From Rapidithrix thailandica (GTDB lineage Bacteria; Bacteroidota; Bacteroidia; Cytophagales; Flammeovirgaceae), in assembly GCF_039710355.1 (NCBI RefSeq), contig NZ_JBDKWZ010000002.1:434001-498000 (forward strand): a stretch of 64,000 nt of DNA, written 5' to 3'. Both the position numbers and the translations under genes were made by a program. Shown here piece after piece: positions 9,657 to 18,787 of this stretch (position 1 is its first letter; each line of letters opens with the position of its first letter). The notes beneath the pieces were generated by a model. It saw nothing but the letters and a program-made list of their open reading frames with translations, was not told the DNA's origin and searched no databases.

Positions 9657-10160
9657 TATTTTAATTGAAATTTTTAAGACAATATCCACCCGGCCTCCCC
9701 TGAAAAGAGGTGGTAACGGATAGTAATAAGAGAGTTATTTAGAGCTACTACGGAGTGTTATCTCATCACAAAAGGCATTTCTTTGCCAAACACCAAACCC
9801 TTTTAGGCATCATGAAGAGCAAATGATGAAGCGAAAAGAAGTACTTCTTTTCCCTTTCAAGCATGATCTACTCATTGCCTTGATCTTATTGCACATTCGA
9901 CTTCCAAATAGAAACAGACACATGCTAAACAGAAGCAAGAATTCCATTTCTATTTTTGAAATTGACTAGCAACCTAAACAACCTTGTAATAAAGAATTAA
10001 CCCGTAGAAACTAAGCCTTGTAAGGCTCATTGCCTATTTCAGATAGATAATCCGGCTCGTATGCGACCGGCTCAAATGCTTTTTCATAAGGGCATACCTC
10101 TGCCCTTGCACTTGACGAATACTGCCAAGAGAATATATCCAAAAACTAAGCAAGAATAAA
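9657..10160. other. ~500-bp intergenic region, nothing assignable
   Basis: Leader of the TonB receptor and spacer to the 130-residue Cys protein. A 45-codon open stretch on the minus strand starts near 9942 (MEFLLLFSMCLFLFGSRMCN) but has no other support. I see no riboswitch fold I can name and no tRNA. The spacing leaves room for a separate receptor promoter and metal-regulator site, which I cannot point to. Confidence 0.4.
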
Positions 10161-10553
10161 TTAGCAGGAAATTCGGGGAGGGTCGAAAATATCGGAGGTG
10201 TAACTTGAGTGGACTACTTCATCAAATTGATAGTAATCCAATTCCAACTCAAAAGGAGTTCTAAAGAGATAATGCAGCCCTTCATCAAGGACAGGCATCG
10301 CCAGGAATGAGAATATGGAAGACTCGCTCCTCTGTTGCTCTTGCTCTGCCTTGCGTGCTTTTTCCAATTGTTTTTCCAAAAAACAACGGCCGGCACAGAA
10401 AGACTCCACCTTTTCTCTGTTGATACAGAGGACTTTAGAAATATACTCCTTTCTAAGCTGGTAATCCGCATAAATCAAAGACATAACGAGTGCATTCACC
10501 AATGTCAATAGGCAAAGCAACACCACACCTGTCTTTTTCAAATACATGTTCAT
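10161..10553 (-). CDS. Small membrane-anchored Cys protein by TonB locus
   Basis: 130 residues: an N-terminal hydrophobic segment (~8-29) followed by CINREK, then SFCAGRCFLEKQLEKARKAEQEQ, a C-x3-C motif leading into a charged helix, and a final Cys. Small proteins with a C-N/I-R-E-K ... C-x-G-x-C-F-L motif sit upstream of metal-linked TonB receptor operons in many Bacteroidota genomes (from memory); the function is not known. The cysteines suggest metal or redox binding (inference). Met3 is an alternative start. Same strand as the receptor and PepSY genes. Confidence 0.65.
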   Translation of the reverse strand: MNMYLKKTGVVLLCLLTLVNALVMSLIYADYQLRKEYISKVLCINREKVESFCAGRCFLEKQLEKARKAEQEQQRSESSIFSFLAMPVLDEGLHYLFRTPFELELDYYQFDEVVHSSYTSDIFDPPRISC

Positions 10554-10614
10554 AGAATACCCATAAAAGGAGTTATTGAATGTTTACAAAAGTAAGAAAA
10601 AAAATCGTTGGATG

Positions 10615-10657
10615 GTATAAAAAAGGGCCTTAGTATTTTCACTACCATGGCCCTTTT
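10615..10657 (-). terminator. Terminator after pgk
   Basis: AAAAGGGCC (10621-10629) and GGCCCTTTT (10649-10657) form the stem; read on the minus strand it is followed by a T run. It lies just past the pgk stop. Confidence 0.75.
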
Positions 10658-10678
10658 CTATTTGTATCTCAAATCGAC

Positions 10679-11866
10679 CTATGCATCCAATGCTGCCACA
10701 CCTGGCAACACTTTTCCTTCCATATATTCCAACAAGGCTCCACCACCGGTAGATACATAAGAAACATCGTTGCCGTAGCCCAGGATATTCACCGCAGCAG
10801 CAGAATCACCTCCTCCGATCAGAGAAAAGCCTCCGGCCTTGGTAGCCGCTACGACTGCTTCGGCAACACTATTCGTTCCCTTGGCAAAGTTTGACATTTC
10901 AAACACACCCATAGGGCCGTTCCAAAGGATGGTTTTGGAAGATTGAATCACTTTTACATATTCTTCTACCGCTTTCGGCCCGATATCCAAGCCCATATAC
11001 CCTTCCTTAATATCCATATTGTCAGCCACTTCCGTATTGGCTTTGTTATCAAACGCATCGGCAATTACAGAATCTTGCGGCAGTAAGAGTTTAACCCCTT
11101 TGGCTTCTGCTTGTTCCATTAAGGTTTTTGCCAAGTCCAATTTATCTTCTTCTACCAAAGAATTACCGATATTTCCACCTTTGGCTTTGAAAAAAGTATA
11201 AGACATTCCGCCCCCGATCAAGATATTATCTACTTTATCCAATAACTTTTCAATGATCAGAATTTTATCCGAAATTTTTGCTCCACCCATAATCGCGGTG
11301 TACGGTTTGTCGGCATTCTCCAACACTTTTTGGGCGTTGTCTAATTCGGCTTGCATAACGTACCCACAAACTTTGTCTTCAAAATACCGAGCGATAACTG
11401 CCGTAGAGGCATGCGCACGGTGAGCAGTACCAAAAGCATCGTTGACATATACATCACCGTGCCGGGCTAATTTTTCGGCAAAAGCCTCGTCCCCTTTGGT
11501 TTCTTCTTTATAAAAACGCAAGTTATCCAACAAAAGCACTTCTCCTGCTTGCAAGCCTTTAGAAAGGTTGAACGCTTCATCTCCTATGCAATCACCTCCG
11601 AATTTCACTTCTACCCCTAATTTCTCAGAGAGATGAGCTACTATATGTTTTAAAGAAAATTTATCTTCCGGTCCTTGTTTGGGACGTCCCAAGTGTGACA
11701 TCAATACTGCACTTCCTCCATCTTTTATGATTTTTTGGATGGTAGGAATCGCCGCACGGATTCTGGTATCATCCGTAATTTGAAAATTATCATTCAACGG
11801 CACATTAAAATCTACCCTGATTAGAGCCCTTTTCCCTGAAAAATTGAACTGATCTAAAGTTCTCAT
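10679..11866 (-). CDS. pgk: Phosphoglycerate kinase
   Basis: 395 residues, the normal bacterial length. Converts 1,3-bisphosphoglycerate and ADP to 3-phosphoglycerate and ATP in glycolysis (reversible), cytosolic. The substrate-binding N-domain shows RVDFNVPL (17-24), SHLGRP and VNDAFGTAHRAHAST. The nucleotide-binding C-domain shows GGAKISDKI, WNGPMGVFE and the GGGDSAAA loop. The start ATG at 11866 gives the expected short N-terminus. Single-gene unit with its own terminator. Confidence 0.98.
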   Translation of the reverse strand: MRTLDQFNFSGKRALIRVDFNVPLNDNFQITDDTRIRAAIPTIQKIIKDGGSAVLMSHLGRPKQGPEDKFSLKHIVAHLSEKLGVEVKFGGDCIGDEAFNLSKGLQAGEVLLLDNLRFYKEETKGDEAFAEKLARHGDVYVNDAFGTAHRAHASTAVIARYFEDKVCGYVMQAELDNAQKVLENADKPYTAIMGGAKISDKILIIEKLLDKVDNILIGGGMSYTFFKAKGGNIGNSLVEEDKLDLAKTLMEQAEAKGVKLLLPQDSVIADAFDNKANTEVADNMDIKEGYMGLDIGPKAVEEYVKVIQSSKTILWNGPMGVFEMSNFAKGTNSVAEAVVAATKAGGFSLIGGGDSAAAVNILGYGNDVSYVSTGGGALLEYMEGKVLPGVAALDA

Positions 11867-12120
11867 ACTTTTTTGATTTATAGTTTACAGTAAAAATGAT
11901 TTGAACGGAAAGTTAATCACAGCAATGCTGAATGATTAGCTTTATGATATGGACATTTCGTTTTTCGGAAGGTAAAATAAGTACATAAATGTAAATATTC
12001 ACAGGAAAACCGGGGATTTCTCTACAGATGTTTTTTACCGCTCTCCGGGAATGTAAAGGGGGAAGCAAATAGACTTAAACAGAAAGAGGAGAGGAGAAAA
12101 AACGGTGGGTTACGTTGAAG

Positions 12121-12147
12121 CCTTCCGGGTTTTGAAAACCCGGAAGG
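12121..12147. terminator. Perfect hairpin downstream of acyl-CoA dehydrogenase gene
   Basis: CCTTCCGGGTTTT, a G, then AAAACCCGGAAGG: a 13-bp perfect palindrome. T's follow on the plus strand; on the minus strand, where the upstream gene is read, no T tract follows. The rest of 11867-12158 is pgk leader with nothing else evident. Confidence 0.6.
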
Positions 12148-12158
12148 TTTTTATTGCC

Positions 12159-13364
12159 TTATTTGAAAGCCGGGATTCCGGTAATTTCATTCCCTAATAT
12201 CAACAGGTGGATTTCATGAGTGCCTTCATAGGTAATGACCGATTCCAGGTTCATCATATGCCGCATGATCGAGTACTCTCCGGTAATCCCCATTGCCCCC
12301 AATACCTGACGGGCCTCCCGGGCAATGTTCAATGCCATATCGACATTGTTTCGCTTTGCCAAAGAGATCTGGGTGGAAGTCGCCTTTCCTTCATTTTTTA
12401 ATGTTCCTAAACGCCAGCACAACAGTTGCGCTTTGGTAATCTCCGTCAGCATTTCTGCCAGTTTTTTCTGGATCAATTGGAAGGAAGCAATCGGTTTATC
12501 AAATTGCTTCCGCTGTAAGGCATACTTTCGGGCCACCTCGTAGCAATCCATCGCAGCTCCAACCCCTCCCCAGGCAATTCCGTAACGAGCAGAATCCAGG
12601 CATTTTAACGGGGCACCCAAGCCATCTCTGCCAGGCAGCAAATTAGCTTTGGGTACTTTCACATTATTAAACACCAACTCCCCGGTTACGCTGGCTCGCA
12701 ACGACCACTTATTATGAGTTTCGGGCGTGGAAAAACCTTCCATGCCTCTTTCCACTATAAGCCCTTGTACTCTCCCCTGTTCGTTTTTGGCCCAAACCAC
12801 CGCAATATCGGCCTCCGGGGCATTGGATATCCACATTTTACTTCCGTTTAACAAATAGTACTCCCCCTTGTCTTCAAAATGCGTCAACATACCACTGGGA
12901 TTTGAACCATGGTCCGGTTCTGTCAGGCCAAAACAACCTAAATACTCTCCACTAGCCAACTTGGGCAAATACTTGCGTTTTTGCTCTTCCGAACCAAAGG
13001 CATAAATCGGAAACATCACCAAGGAACTTTGTACCGATACGGTGGAACGCATTCCGGAATCACCTCTTTCGATCTCCTGCATGATCAAGCCATAACTGAT
13101 TTCGTCCATGCCACCTCCACCGTATTCTACCGGAATAGAAGGTCCGAAAGCTCCCAATTCCCCGAATTTGGGCAGCAGGTATTTGGGGAAAATATTTTTC
13201 TGACAGCAATCTTCAATAATGGGTGATACCTCGTTTTTCACAAAATCCCTCACCGAACTTCTCACCAACTTTTGTTCTTCCGTCAGTAAAGCATCTATAT
13301 TATAAAAATCAGGTGAGACAAAGTCATCTTTGACATTGCTACGAGTAATCTGAGATGATTCCAT
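12159..13364 (-). CDS. gcdH: Acyl-CoA dehydrogenase, glutaryl-CoA dehydrogenase type
   Basis: 401 residues. FAD flavoprotein fold with EYGGGGMDEISYGLIMQEIE, RSTVSVQSSLVMFPI, GCFGLTEPDHGSNPSGM and WISNAP. The catalytic Glu is E380 in TYEGTHEIH. The SVQSSLV/TEPDHGS pattern is that of glutaryl-CoA dehydrogenases, which oxidise and decarboxylate glutaryl-CoA to crotonyl-CoA in lysine/tryptophan breakdown. The usual Bacteroidota form has ~390-405 residues. The gene is alone, so substrate rests on motif resemblance; another short-chain acyl-CoA is possible. Confidence 0.88.
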   Translation of the reverse strand: MESSQITRSNVKDDFVSPDFYNIDALLTEEQKLVRSSVRDFVKNEVSPIIEDCCQKNIFPKYLLPKFGELGAFGPSIPVEYGGGGMDEISYGLIMQEIERGDSGMRSTVSVQSSLVMFPIYAFGSEEQKRKYLPKLASGEYLGCFGLTEPDHGSNPSGMLTHFEDKGEYYLLNGSKMWISNAPEADIAVVWAKNEQGRVQGLIVERGMEGFSTPETHNKWSLRASVTGELVFNNVKVPKANLLPGRDGLGAPLKCLDSARYGIAWGGVGAAMDCYEVARKYALQRKQFDKPIASFQLIQKKLAEMLTEITKAQLLCWRLGTLKNEGKATSTQISLAKRNNVDMALNIAREARQVLGAMGITGEYSIMRHMMNLESVITYEGTHEIHLLILGNEITGIPAFK

Positions 13365-13891
13365 AGGTTAGTTTGATTTATTGGTTACAATTCTTCAGGT
13401 AAGTTACAAGTTATTTTGTCATTTGACAATTCTTGTACAGTAGAAGAGAGAGGAAACAGAAGAGCCGACTATATAGGATCACGAGTTTACTTACTTTCAG
13501 CGAGCTTGGTTTTGTATTGCTTTCGCTTTTAGGAAATTGCAAAATTGAGAAGCCCAGATTATCCTTTTATTTTATTCCGGGTTTATTTGTTAACACAAGC
13601 TTCAAACTGGATTAGCAGAAATTCGCTAAAATTTTCATTTTATTTCTCCTATCCACTTGAAAATACTATTATTATTTATATATTTGAGAATCGAATTAAC
13701 AATTACGATTTAATTTATTATCGTTCGTTTAATCCTTAGTCTTTTAAATATGGAAGTGAAGTTTACTCTTTTTTAACACACTGAAAGCTTTTACAAATAC
13801 TTAGCTAAAAAATGGACATCGTTCGATGTCCATTTTTTTATATCATTATTCCAATAAACTCATTTCGATGAAAAAGGCTTTCGGAGTATCA
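13365..13891. other. AT-rich intergenic region, mostly empty
   Basis: 527 bp between the acyl-CoA dehydrogenase start and the CHAT gene stop. Short open frames here have no family resemblance and poor composition. The only clear signal is the terminator hairpin at 13807-13838. Confidence 0.5.
13807..13838. terminator. Bidirectional terminator after CHAT gene
   Basis: AAAAAATGGACATCG (13807-13821) pairs with CGATGTCCATTTTTT (13824-13838) across a two-base gap (four-nt loop in practice). T runs follow in both directions. Confidence 0.85.
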
Positions 13892-16663
13892 CTACTTTCT
13901 AGTCGACTTTACTCTTTTACGTACCCAGATCAGCATTCCCATCACTCCTGTTAATACCAATAAAACATAATAGGGAGCTACGGAAACCGAATGAAACACA
14001 GGATGCGGATTTCCGATCAATATAAAGTTGGCCCAATAATTCGGTGTTTTATACATCGCATACCGGTCGGATTCCAAATAGTCAATTTTGGCTTGTTGTA
14101 AAGCGATGTCTTTCGGCAGTCCTTCTTTCAAATGCTTATAAAAATTCACAGAAATTTCAAAGGAAGCCACATCATCTGCTTTCCAAAGGGTCATCACTAC
14201 ATTCGGACATCCCGCATACATAAACGCCCTGGCCAGACTTATTACCCCCTCTCCTTTTTTCAATAAACCCGTACCCGTTTCACAAGCACTCAACACAACC
14301 AAATCAACCTGGGCCAGGTTTAAATTATACAACTCATGGGTATACAGTTTATAATGATAACTGGTATCTTGCGGATAAAAGGCAATAAATGATTTTTCAG
14401 GCGATTTATCGCTGGCTTGGGCATGAGTTGCCAGATGAATCACTCCGTAACGATTGGCTTGATTGACAAATTCCTGTTTGGTAGCCGCTTCACCGGTTAA
14501 GAACATACTTCCAATTTCCGCCACTTCCTGAGCCGAACTTTTTAATGGCATAAAGCCATCATCCCGGAAGGTGCTTTCATGCTCTCCGGCAAAAGGCGCA
14601 AATGCCAGTACTTGGGAATTGTTTTTCTTTTGCTGTTTGAGTGATTCCATCCAAAGCTTTAAAGAATACGCATAACTGATGGCATACTTTCTCAACAAAA
14701 AAGTTTCTTGCCGGTGGTCTTCTGTCAGGATTTCAAAAGGGATATAATTCAAATCGCCATCCGGCACAATGGTTAACCGGGTTTCCCCTTCCAAATACGC
14801 TGCACAAGGTTGGTATACGTAACGGTATACGGTTTCTATGGCCTTTTGAAAAGCTTTTTCCGAATCTTGATAGCGGTCTGTTTGTAATACTTTCTTGATC
14901 AATTGAGTAGCTTGGTGAAATTCCGGTGTAATGACCTGAGTACAAAGTTTTAGTACATTTTCTTTTACCAAAAAGATATACAATTGATCTTCAGAGATAA
15001 AATACTCCAATAAAGCCGTGTTATGTTCTTTTGCCAAAGCCTGAATTTCAGCAACATCCAAGTCTTTTCGATAATACTTCAGGTTATAATATTGAGGATA
15101 CTTTTCAAAGCCGGATATCACTTCATTTAGAGCTACTTCTTTTGCTCGGAGTTTCTTTTCGATTGCATTATATGCTTCCTTTGTTGTGGCTGCTTCCAAG
15201 CGATTCGTTAAACTCGCAATTTGATACTTTACATACCTTTCTTTCTCAATTAGTTCTTGGGGGATGTCCGTAAAATACTTCACTTTACTACTTTCTACCA
15301 CCTCTTCAAGTACCGCAGCTTTACTTTTTTCAGAAACTTGCAATGCCCTGATCAAATCCTCTTGTTTTCCTGAATGCTCAAATAGTAAATTTGCCGTATA
15401 CAAAGCTTCCTGATAAACAGGGTATTGATTTTCGGAGTAAAAGAATTTTGTTTTTTCAAATGTCAGTCGCTTTCTCACCGTATCGGCTACTTCCACTGCT
15501 TGCAAATACACATCCATGGCCTGCTCAAGCTCAGCCACTTCCTGTGTTTCTACATATATTTTGTTGAACCCTTTGCCTTTTGCCTGTAGCACTTCTACGG
15601 TCAAAGGACTTAGGTTACGCCTCCCATTGGTGACAGACTGATCTTGAAAAAAGGCAGCCCGTTCAAAGTAATCAAGAGCTTTGCGAGGGTCGGAATCCCA
15701 AAATAATTTACCTAATTCCAGATAACATATAGGTAGGATTTGATTGGGGTAATCTAAATATTTTTGGTTGATTGCAATGGCTTTTTCAAAATACGTTTCG
15801 GCTAACTGAACATTTCCAATTCCTTGATAAGCTTTGGCATACATTCGGTAAAACCGACTCAGATAACGTTGGTTTTCAGAAAATGTAAAACTATTTGCCT
15901 TATGTAAATACTGTAGTGCACTATCATACTTATGAACATTTAGGTACGAATAAGACACATTAGTAATCAAACTAATATATAATTCCCAATCCTTATTTTT
16001 TAAAGACTCTGTTTTATTAATTAATTGTGTAAAAATTTTAATTGCAGGATTAAATTGATTTAGTTTTAATAACGTGTGAGCTATATTGTTCTTAAGTCTT
16101 AGTGTGTTTAAGGAATTTAAATCATTACTCAATTGCTCTGCCTTTCGAAAATATGCCAATGCAGCATGATAATCCCCTATATTATTCAATAAGTTACCAT
16201 ACCCGTTGTAATATTTCGCCAAATAAATATCTTCTATATTTTCACTGATATATGGTTGGGCTTTACTATAATAATAAATAGCCGAATCGTATTTATCCAG
16301 ATACCACTCCGTTTCAGCCAGTGTTTTATAAATTCTAAACACAAACACACTATCGTTTAATGTATCGTTCTTTACGGTTAATGCATGGTGAAACTTTAAC
16401 AATGCCTCCGGATAATTATACCTTGCCATTTCAATCACTCCCATTACAAAGTAAGCCTGGTAATAGATCAGTCCCTTTTGGTTTGCACGGACTGACAACT
16501 GCGTAGCCTTTCGTAAATACTCCAAGGCAATGCTATCATCTTCCGAGGTAAACTTATCAAAATATTCGTTGCCTAATTGATAGTATTTTTCGGCCTGATC
16601 GACCTTTTGAGCCAAGCCTTGAAAGGTAAAAAAAAGTAGAAGATATGGTAAAATAATCCTCAT
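13892..16663 (-). CDS. TPR-CHAT domain protease, membrane-anchored
   Basis: 923 residues. Signal peptide (MRIILPYLLLFFTFQGLAQ), then tetratricopeptide repeats over ~20-340 (for example YYNGYGNLLNNIGDYHAALA), a helical linker to ~560, a CHAT caspase-like domain over ~600-885, and a C-terminal membrane helix (YYVLLVLTGVMGMLIWV) with a basic tail. The probable dyad is His747 (HLATHA) and Cys794 (SACETG). The family includes TPR-CHAT proteases cut loose by partner sensors; here the signal peptide puts the domains outside the inner membrane. Two near-identical lipoprotein genes lie directly upstream on the same strand, so a functional link is possible, though each has its own terminator. Confidence 0.88.
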   Translation of the reverse strand: MRIILPYLLLFFTFQGLAQKVDQAEKYYQLGNEYFDKFTSEDDSIALEYLRKATQLSVRANQKGLIYYQAYFVMGVIEMARYNYPEALLKFHHALTVKNDTLNDSVFVFRIYKTLAETEWYLDKYDSAIYYYSKAQPYISENIEDIYLAKYYNGYGNLLNNIGDYHAALAYFRKAEQLSNDLNSLNTLRLKNNIAHTLLKLNQFNPAIKIFTQLINKTESLKNKDWELYISLITNVSYSYLNVHKYDSALQYLHKANSFTFSENQRYLSRFYRMYAKAYQGIGNVQLAETYFEKAIAINQKYLDYPNQILPICYLELGKLFWDSDPRKALDYFERAAFFQDQSVTNGRRNLSPLTVEVLQAKGKGFNKIYVETQEVAELEQAMDVYLQAVEVADTVRKRLTFEKTKFFYSENQYPVYQEALYTANLLFEHSGKQEDLIRALQVSEKSKAAVLEEVVESSKVKYFTDIPQELIEKERYVKYQIASLTNRLEAATTKEAYNAIEKKLRAKEVALNEVISGFEKYPQYYNLKYYRKDLDVAEIQALAKEHNTALLEYFISEDQLYIFLVKENVLKLCTQVITPEFHQATQLIKKVLQTDRYQDSEKAFQKAIETVYRYVYQPCAAYLEGETRLTIVPDGDLNYIPFEILTEDHRQETFLLRKYAISYAYSLKLWMESLKQQKKNNSQVLAFAPFAGEHESTFRDDGFMPLKSSAQEVAEIGSMFLTGEAATKQEFVNQANRYGVIHLATHAQASDKSPEKSFIAFYPQDTSYHYKLYTHELYNLNLAQVDLVVLSACETGTGLLKKGEGVISLARAFMYAGCPNVVMTLWKADDVASFEISVNFYKHLKEGLPKDIALQQAKIDYLESDRYAMYKTPNYWANFILIGNPHPVFHSVSVAPYYVLLVLTGVMGMLIWVRKRVKSTRK

Positions 16664-16696
16664 AAGTTCGTTGTAATCAATATTGTCGAAGATAAG

Positions 16697-16733
16697 AAAA
16701 AAAGGCCAACCGGTGGACGGTTGACCTTTTTTA
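16697..16733 (-). terminator. Terminator after lipoprotein copy A
   Basis: AAAAAAGGCCAACCG and CGGTTGACCTTTTTT form a stem with one mismatch; on the minus strand a T run follows. It sits in the short spacer before the CHAT gene, so some read-through may be needed to link the two. Confidence 0.7.
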
Positions 16734-16752
16734 ATTACGTTCGGAGTATTGA

Positions 16753-17532
16753 TTACTCTCCACCCATTCCCAATGGAGGCCTTTGTTTGTTGATTTCTTC
16801 AAACGCTGCTTCATCCGATTCCCTGGCCGCTCCTTCGATAAGCCCTGTTGCTAATTGATATTCGTAAGGAGCTTCATGAAGATCAGGTGAGTAATAAACA
16901 TTGATCCGAATGCTGTTTTGGGCATAGTCGCTCTTATCTCCCAGTTGGTATTTCACTTCGAATATCCGGCCTTCTCCCGCTTTTAACCCCGCTATTTTAA
17001 TCAATTTCTTCATGTTTACTGCTCCGGTGTATTCGTCCAAGGCTGCCGCATAATTGATACCCGATGCAACATCCTTCAATTGTGTAAATTGAGCTTCCGG
17101 CATGGCTGCCCCTTCTTCGCCTATATACGTAGGCTTCCAGTATACACTCTTACTAAAGTCAATCGCAGAGGTTTGATAATCCATTCCGGCAACTGTCAGA
17201 TTTCTTTCAAATACTTGTCCGTTTTTGGCTGTAAAGCTGATTCGGTAGGTCAAACCGGTTTCACTTTTGGTTAAATCAATGCTACCGGTATGAGGGTCAA
17301 TTGCCAACAAATCTGGAGTGGCTTTAAACTCTCCCTCTAACGATGGACTTGTGGCTGGGAGTAGTTGAGGGTTGTGATCGCCTAAATAAAAAACTTCGGA
17401 ACCATAATCAAAAAAGGCTGCGGACCGGGATTGAAGCTCCTTGGCAGGTTCAATATTTTGTTCCGGAGTACAAGCTAAAAAAGAAACCGTGATGAGCAAG
17501 GCGATGAACGGTGATAAAAAATCTGTTTTCAT
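16753..17532 (-). CDS. Tandem lipoprotein, copy A
   Basis: 259 residues. Lipoprotein signal with lipobox FLAC (Cys21) then an acidic start (TPEQNIEPAKELQS). Two similar beta-rich modules follow, each with a repeated signature: LLAIDPHTGSIDLTKSETGL and AALDEYTGAVNMKKLIKI. These fit extracellular Ig/cadherin-like folds of unknown role. The C-terminus PPLGMGGE is Gly/Pro rich. It differs from copy B at four residues (4-6 and 256). It lies 90 bp upstream of the CHAT protease gene. No function assigned; a substrate or partner of the CHAT protein is a guess. Confidence 0.75.
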   Translation of the reverse strand: MKTDFLSPFIALLITVSFLACTPEQNIEPAKELQSRSAAFFDYGSEVFYLGDHNPQLLPATSPSLEGEFKATPDLLAIDPHTGSIDLTKSETGLTYRISFTAKNGQVFERNLTVAGMDYQTSAIDFSKSVYWKPTYIGEEGAAMPEAQFTQLKDVASGINYAAALDEYTGAVNMKKLIKIAGLKAGEGRIFEVKYQLGDKSDYAQNSIRINVYYSPDLHEAPYEYQLATGLIEGAARESDEAAFEEINKQRPPLGMGGE

Positions 17533-17625
17533 AATTAGAACAAAAGGGTTTAACAGTGAATATATTTATTTTGTTTTCATCTGTTGGTGTACCCCGAATC
17601 TCAAACTTGTAATCAGTTTTTTTGA
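16753..17625 (-). repeat. Tandem duplication unit, copy A (partner 17747-18620)
   Basis: The gene and ~90 bp of its leader are nearly identical to 17747-18620, offset by ~994 bp. The 3' flanks (terminators) and the far 5' flanks differ, so the similarity stops sharply at both ends of the gene unit. This fits recent duplication or ongoing gene conversion. Confidence 0.85.
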
Positions 17626-17692
17626 AAAATCCTTTTAATTACTAAGTATAAATACTTACGGATACAATCACAATTACCCTGTTGATATAACT

Positions 17693-17725
17693 AAGAAGGC
17701 CAACCGTTCATCGGTTGGCCTTCTT
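17693..17725 (-). terminator. Terminator after lipoprotein copy B
   Basis: AAGAAGGCCAACCG (17693-17706) pairs perfectly with CGGTTGGCCTTCTT (17712-17725). It shares the GGCCAACCG core with the copy A terminator, so terminators were duplicated too and then diverged. Confidence 0.75.
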
Positions 17726-17746
17726 TAATTAGGTTCAAAGTCTTGA

Positions 17747-18526
17747 TTACTCTCCACCTACACCCAATGGGGGTCTTTGTTTGTTGATTTCTTCAAACGC
17801 TGCTTCATCCGATTCCCTGGCCGCTCCTTCGATAAGCCCTGTTGCTAATTGATATTCGTAAGGAGCTTCATGAAGATCAGGTGAGTAATAAACATTGATC
17901 CGAATGCTGTTTTGGGCATAGTCGCTCTTATCTCCCAGTTGGTATTTCACTTCGAATATCCGGCCTTCTCCCGCTTTTAACCCCGCTATTTTAATCAATT
18001 TCTTCATGTTTACTGCTCCGGTGTATTCGTCCAAGGCTGCCGCATAATTGATACCCGATGCAACATCCTTCAATTGTGTAAATTGAGCTTCCGGCATGGC
18101 TGCCCCTTCTTCGCCTATATACGTAGGCTTCCAGTATACACTCTTACTAAAGTCAATCGCAGAGGTTTGATAATCCATTCCGGCAACTGTCAGATTTCTT
18201 TCAAATACTTGTCCGTTTTTGGCTGTAAAGCTGATTCGGTAGGTCAAACCGGTTTCACTTTTGGTTAAATCAATGCTACCGGTATGAGGGTCAATTGCCA
18301 ACAAATCTGGAGTGGCTTTAAACTCTCCCTCTAACGATGGACTTGTGGCTGGGAGTAGTTGAGGGTTGTGATCGCCTAAATAAAAAACTTCGGAACCATA
18401 ATCAAAAAAGGCTGCGGACCGGGATTGAAGCTCCTTGGCAGGTTCAATATTTTGTTCCGGAGTACAAGCTAAAAAAGAAACCGTGATGAGCAAGGCGATG
18501 AACGGTGAAATAGTAGTTGTTTTCAT
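17747..18526 (-). CDS. Tandem lipoprotein, copy B
   Basis: 259 residues, same length as copy A, with start MKTTTISPFIALL instead of MKTDFLSPFIALL and ending PPLGVGGE. Lipobox Cys21; the same two beta-rich modules. The leader 18527-18620 matches that of copy A. It is the first gene of the lipoprotein-lipoprotein-CHAT series. Function unknown. Confidence 0.75.
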   Translation of the reverse strand: MKTTTISPFIALLITVSFLACTPEQNIEPAKELQSRSAAFFDYGSEVFYLGDHNPQLLPATSPSLEGEFKATPDLLAIDPHTGSIDLTKSETGLTYRISFTAKNGQVFERNLTVAGMDYQTSAIDFSKSVYWKPTYIGEEGAAMPEAQFTQLKDVASGINYAAALDEYTGAVNMKKLIKIAGLKAGEGRIFEVKYQLGDKSDYAQNSIRINVYYSPDLHEAPYEYQLATGLIEGAARESDEAAFEEINKQRPPLGVGGE

Positions 18527-18787
18527 AATGAGACGAAGGGGTTTAACAGTGAATATATTTATTTTGTTTTCATCTGTTGGTGTACCCCGAATCTCAAATT
18601 TGTAATCAGTTTTTTTGAAAATTTTTAATATTTGTAAATTTTTTAATTTCTTGATTACAATTCCTTTTTTCTTATAAACTAATGGATTTAATAGAAAAAC
18701 CGGCTAAAAAATGAATTTTACAGAAGCGTTGTCCCTTGTACTTTTTTTATATTCTTTTCAGATTCATTACTCCTAAGCTTCATTTTT

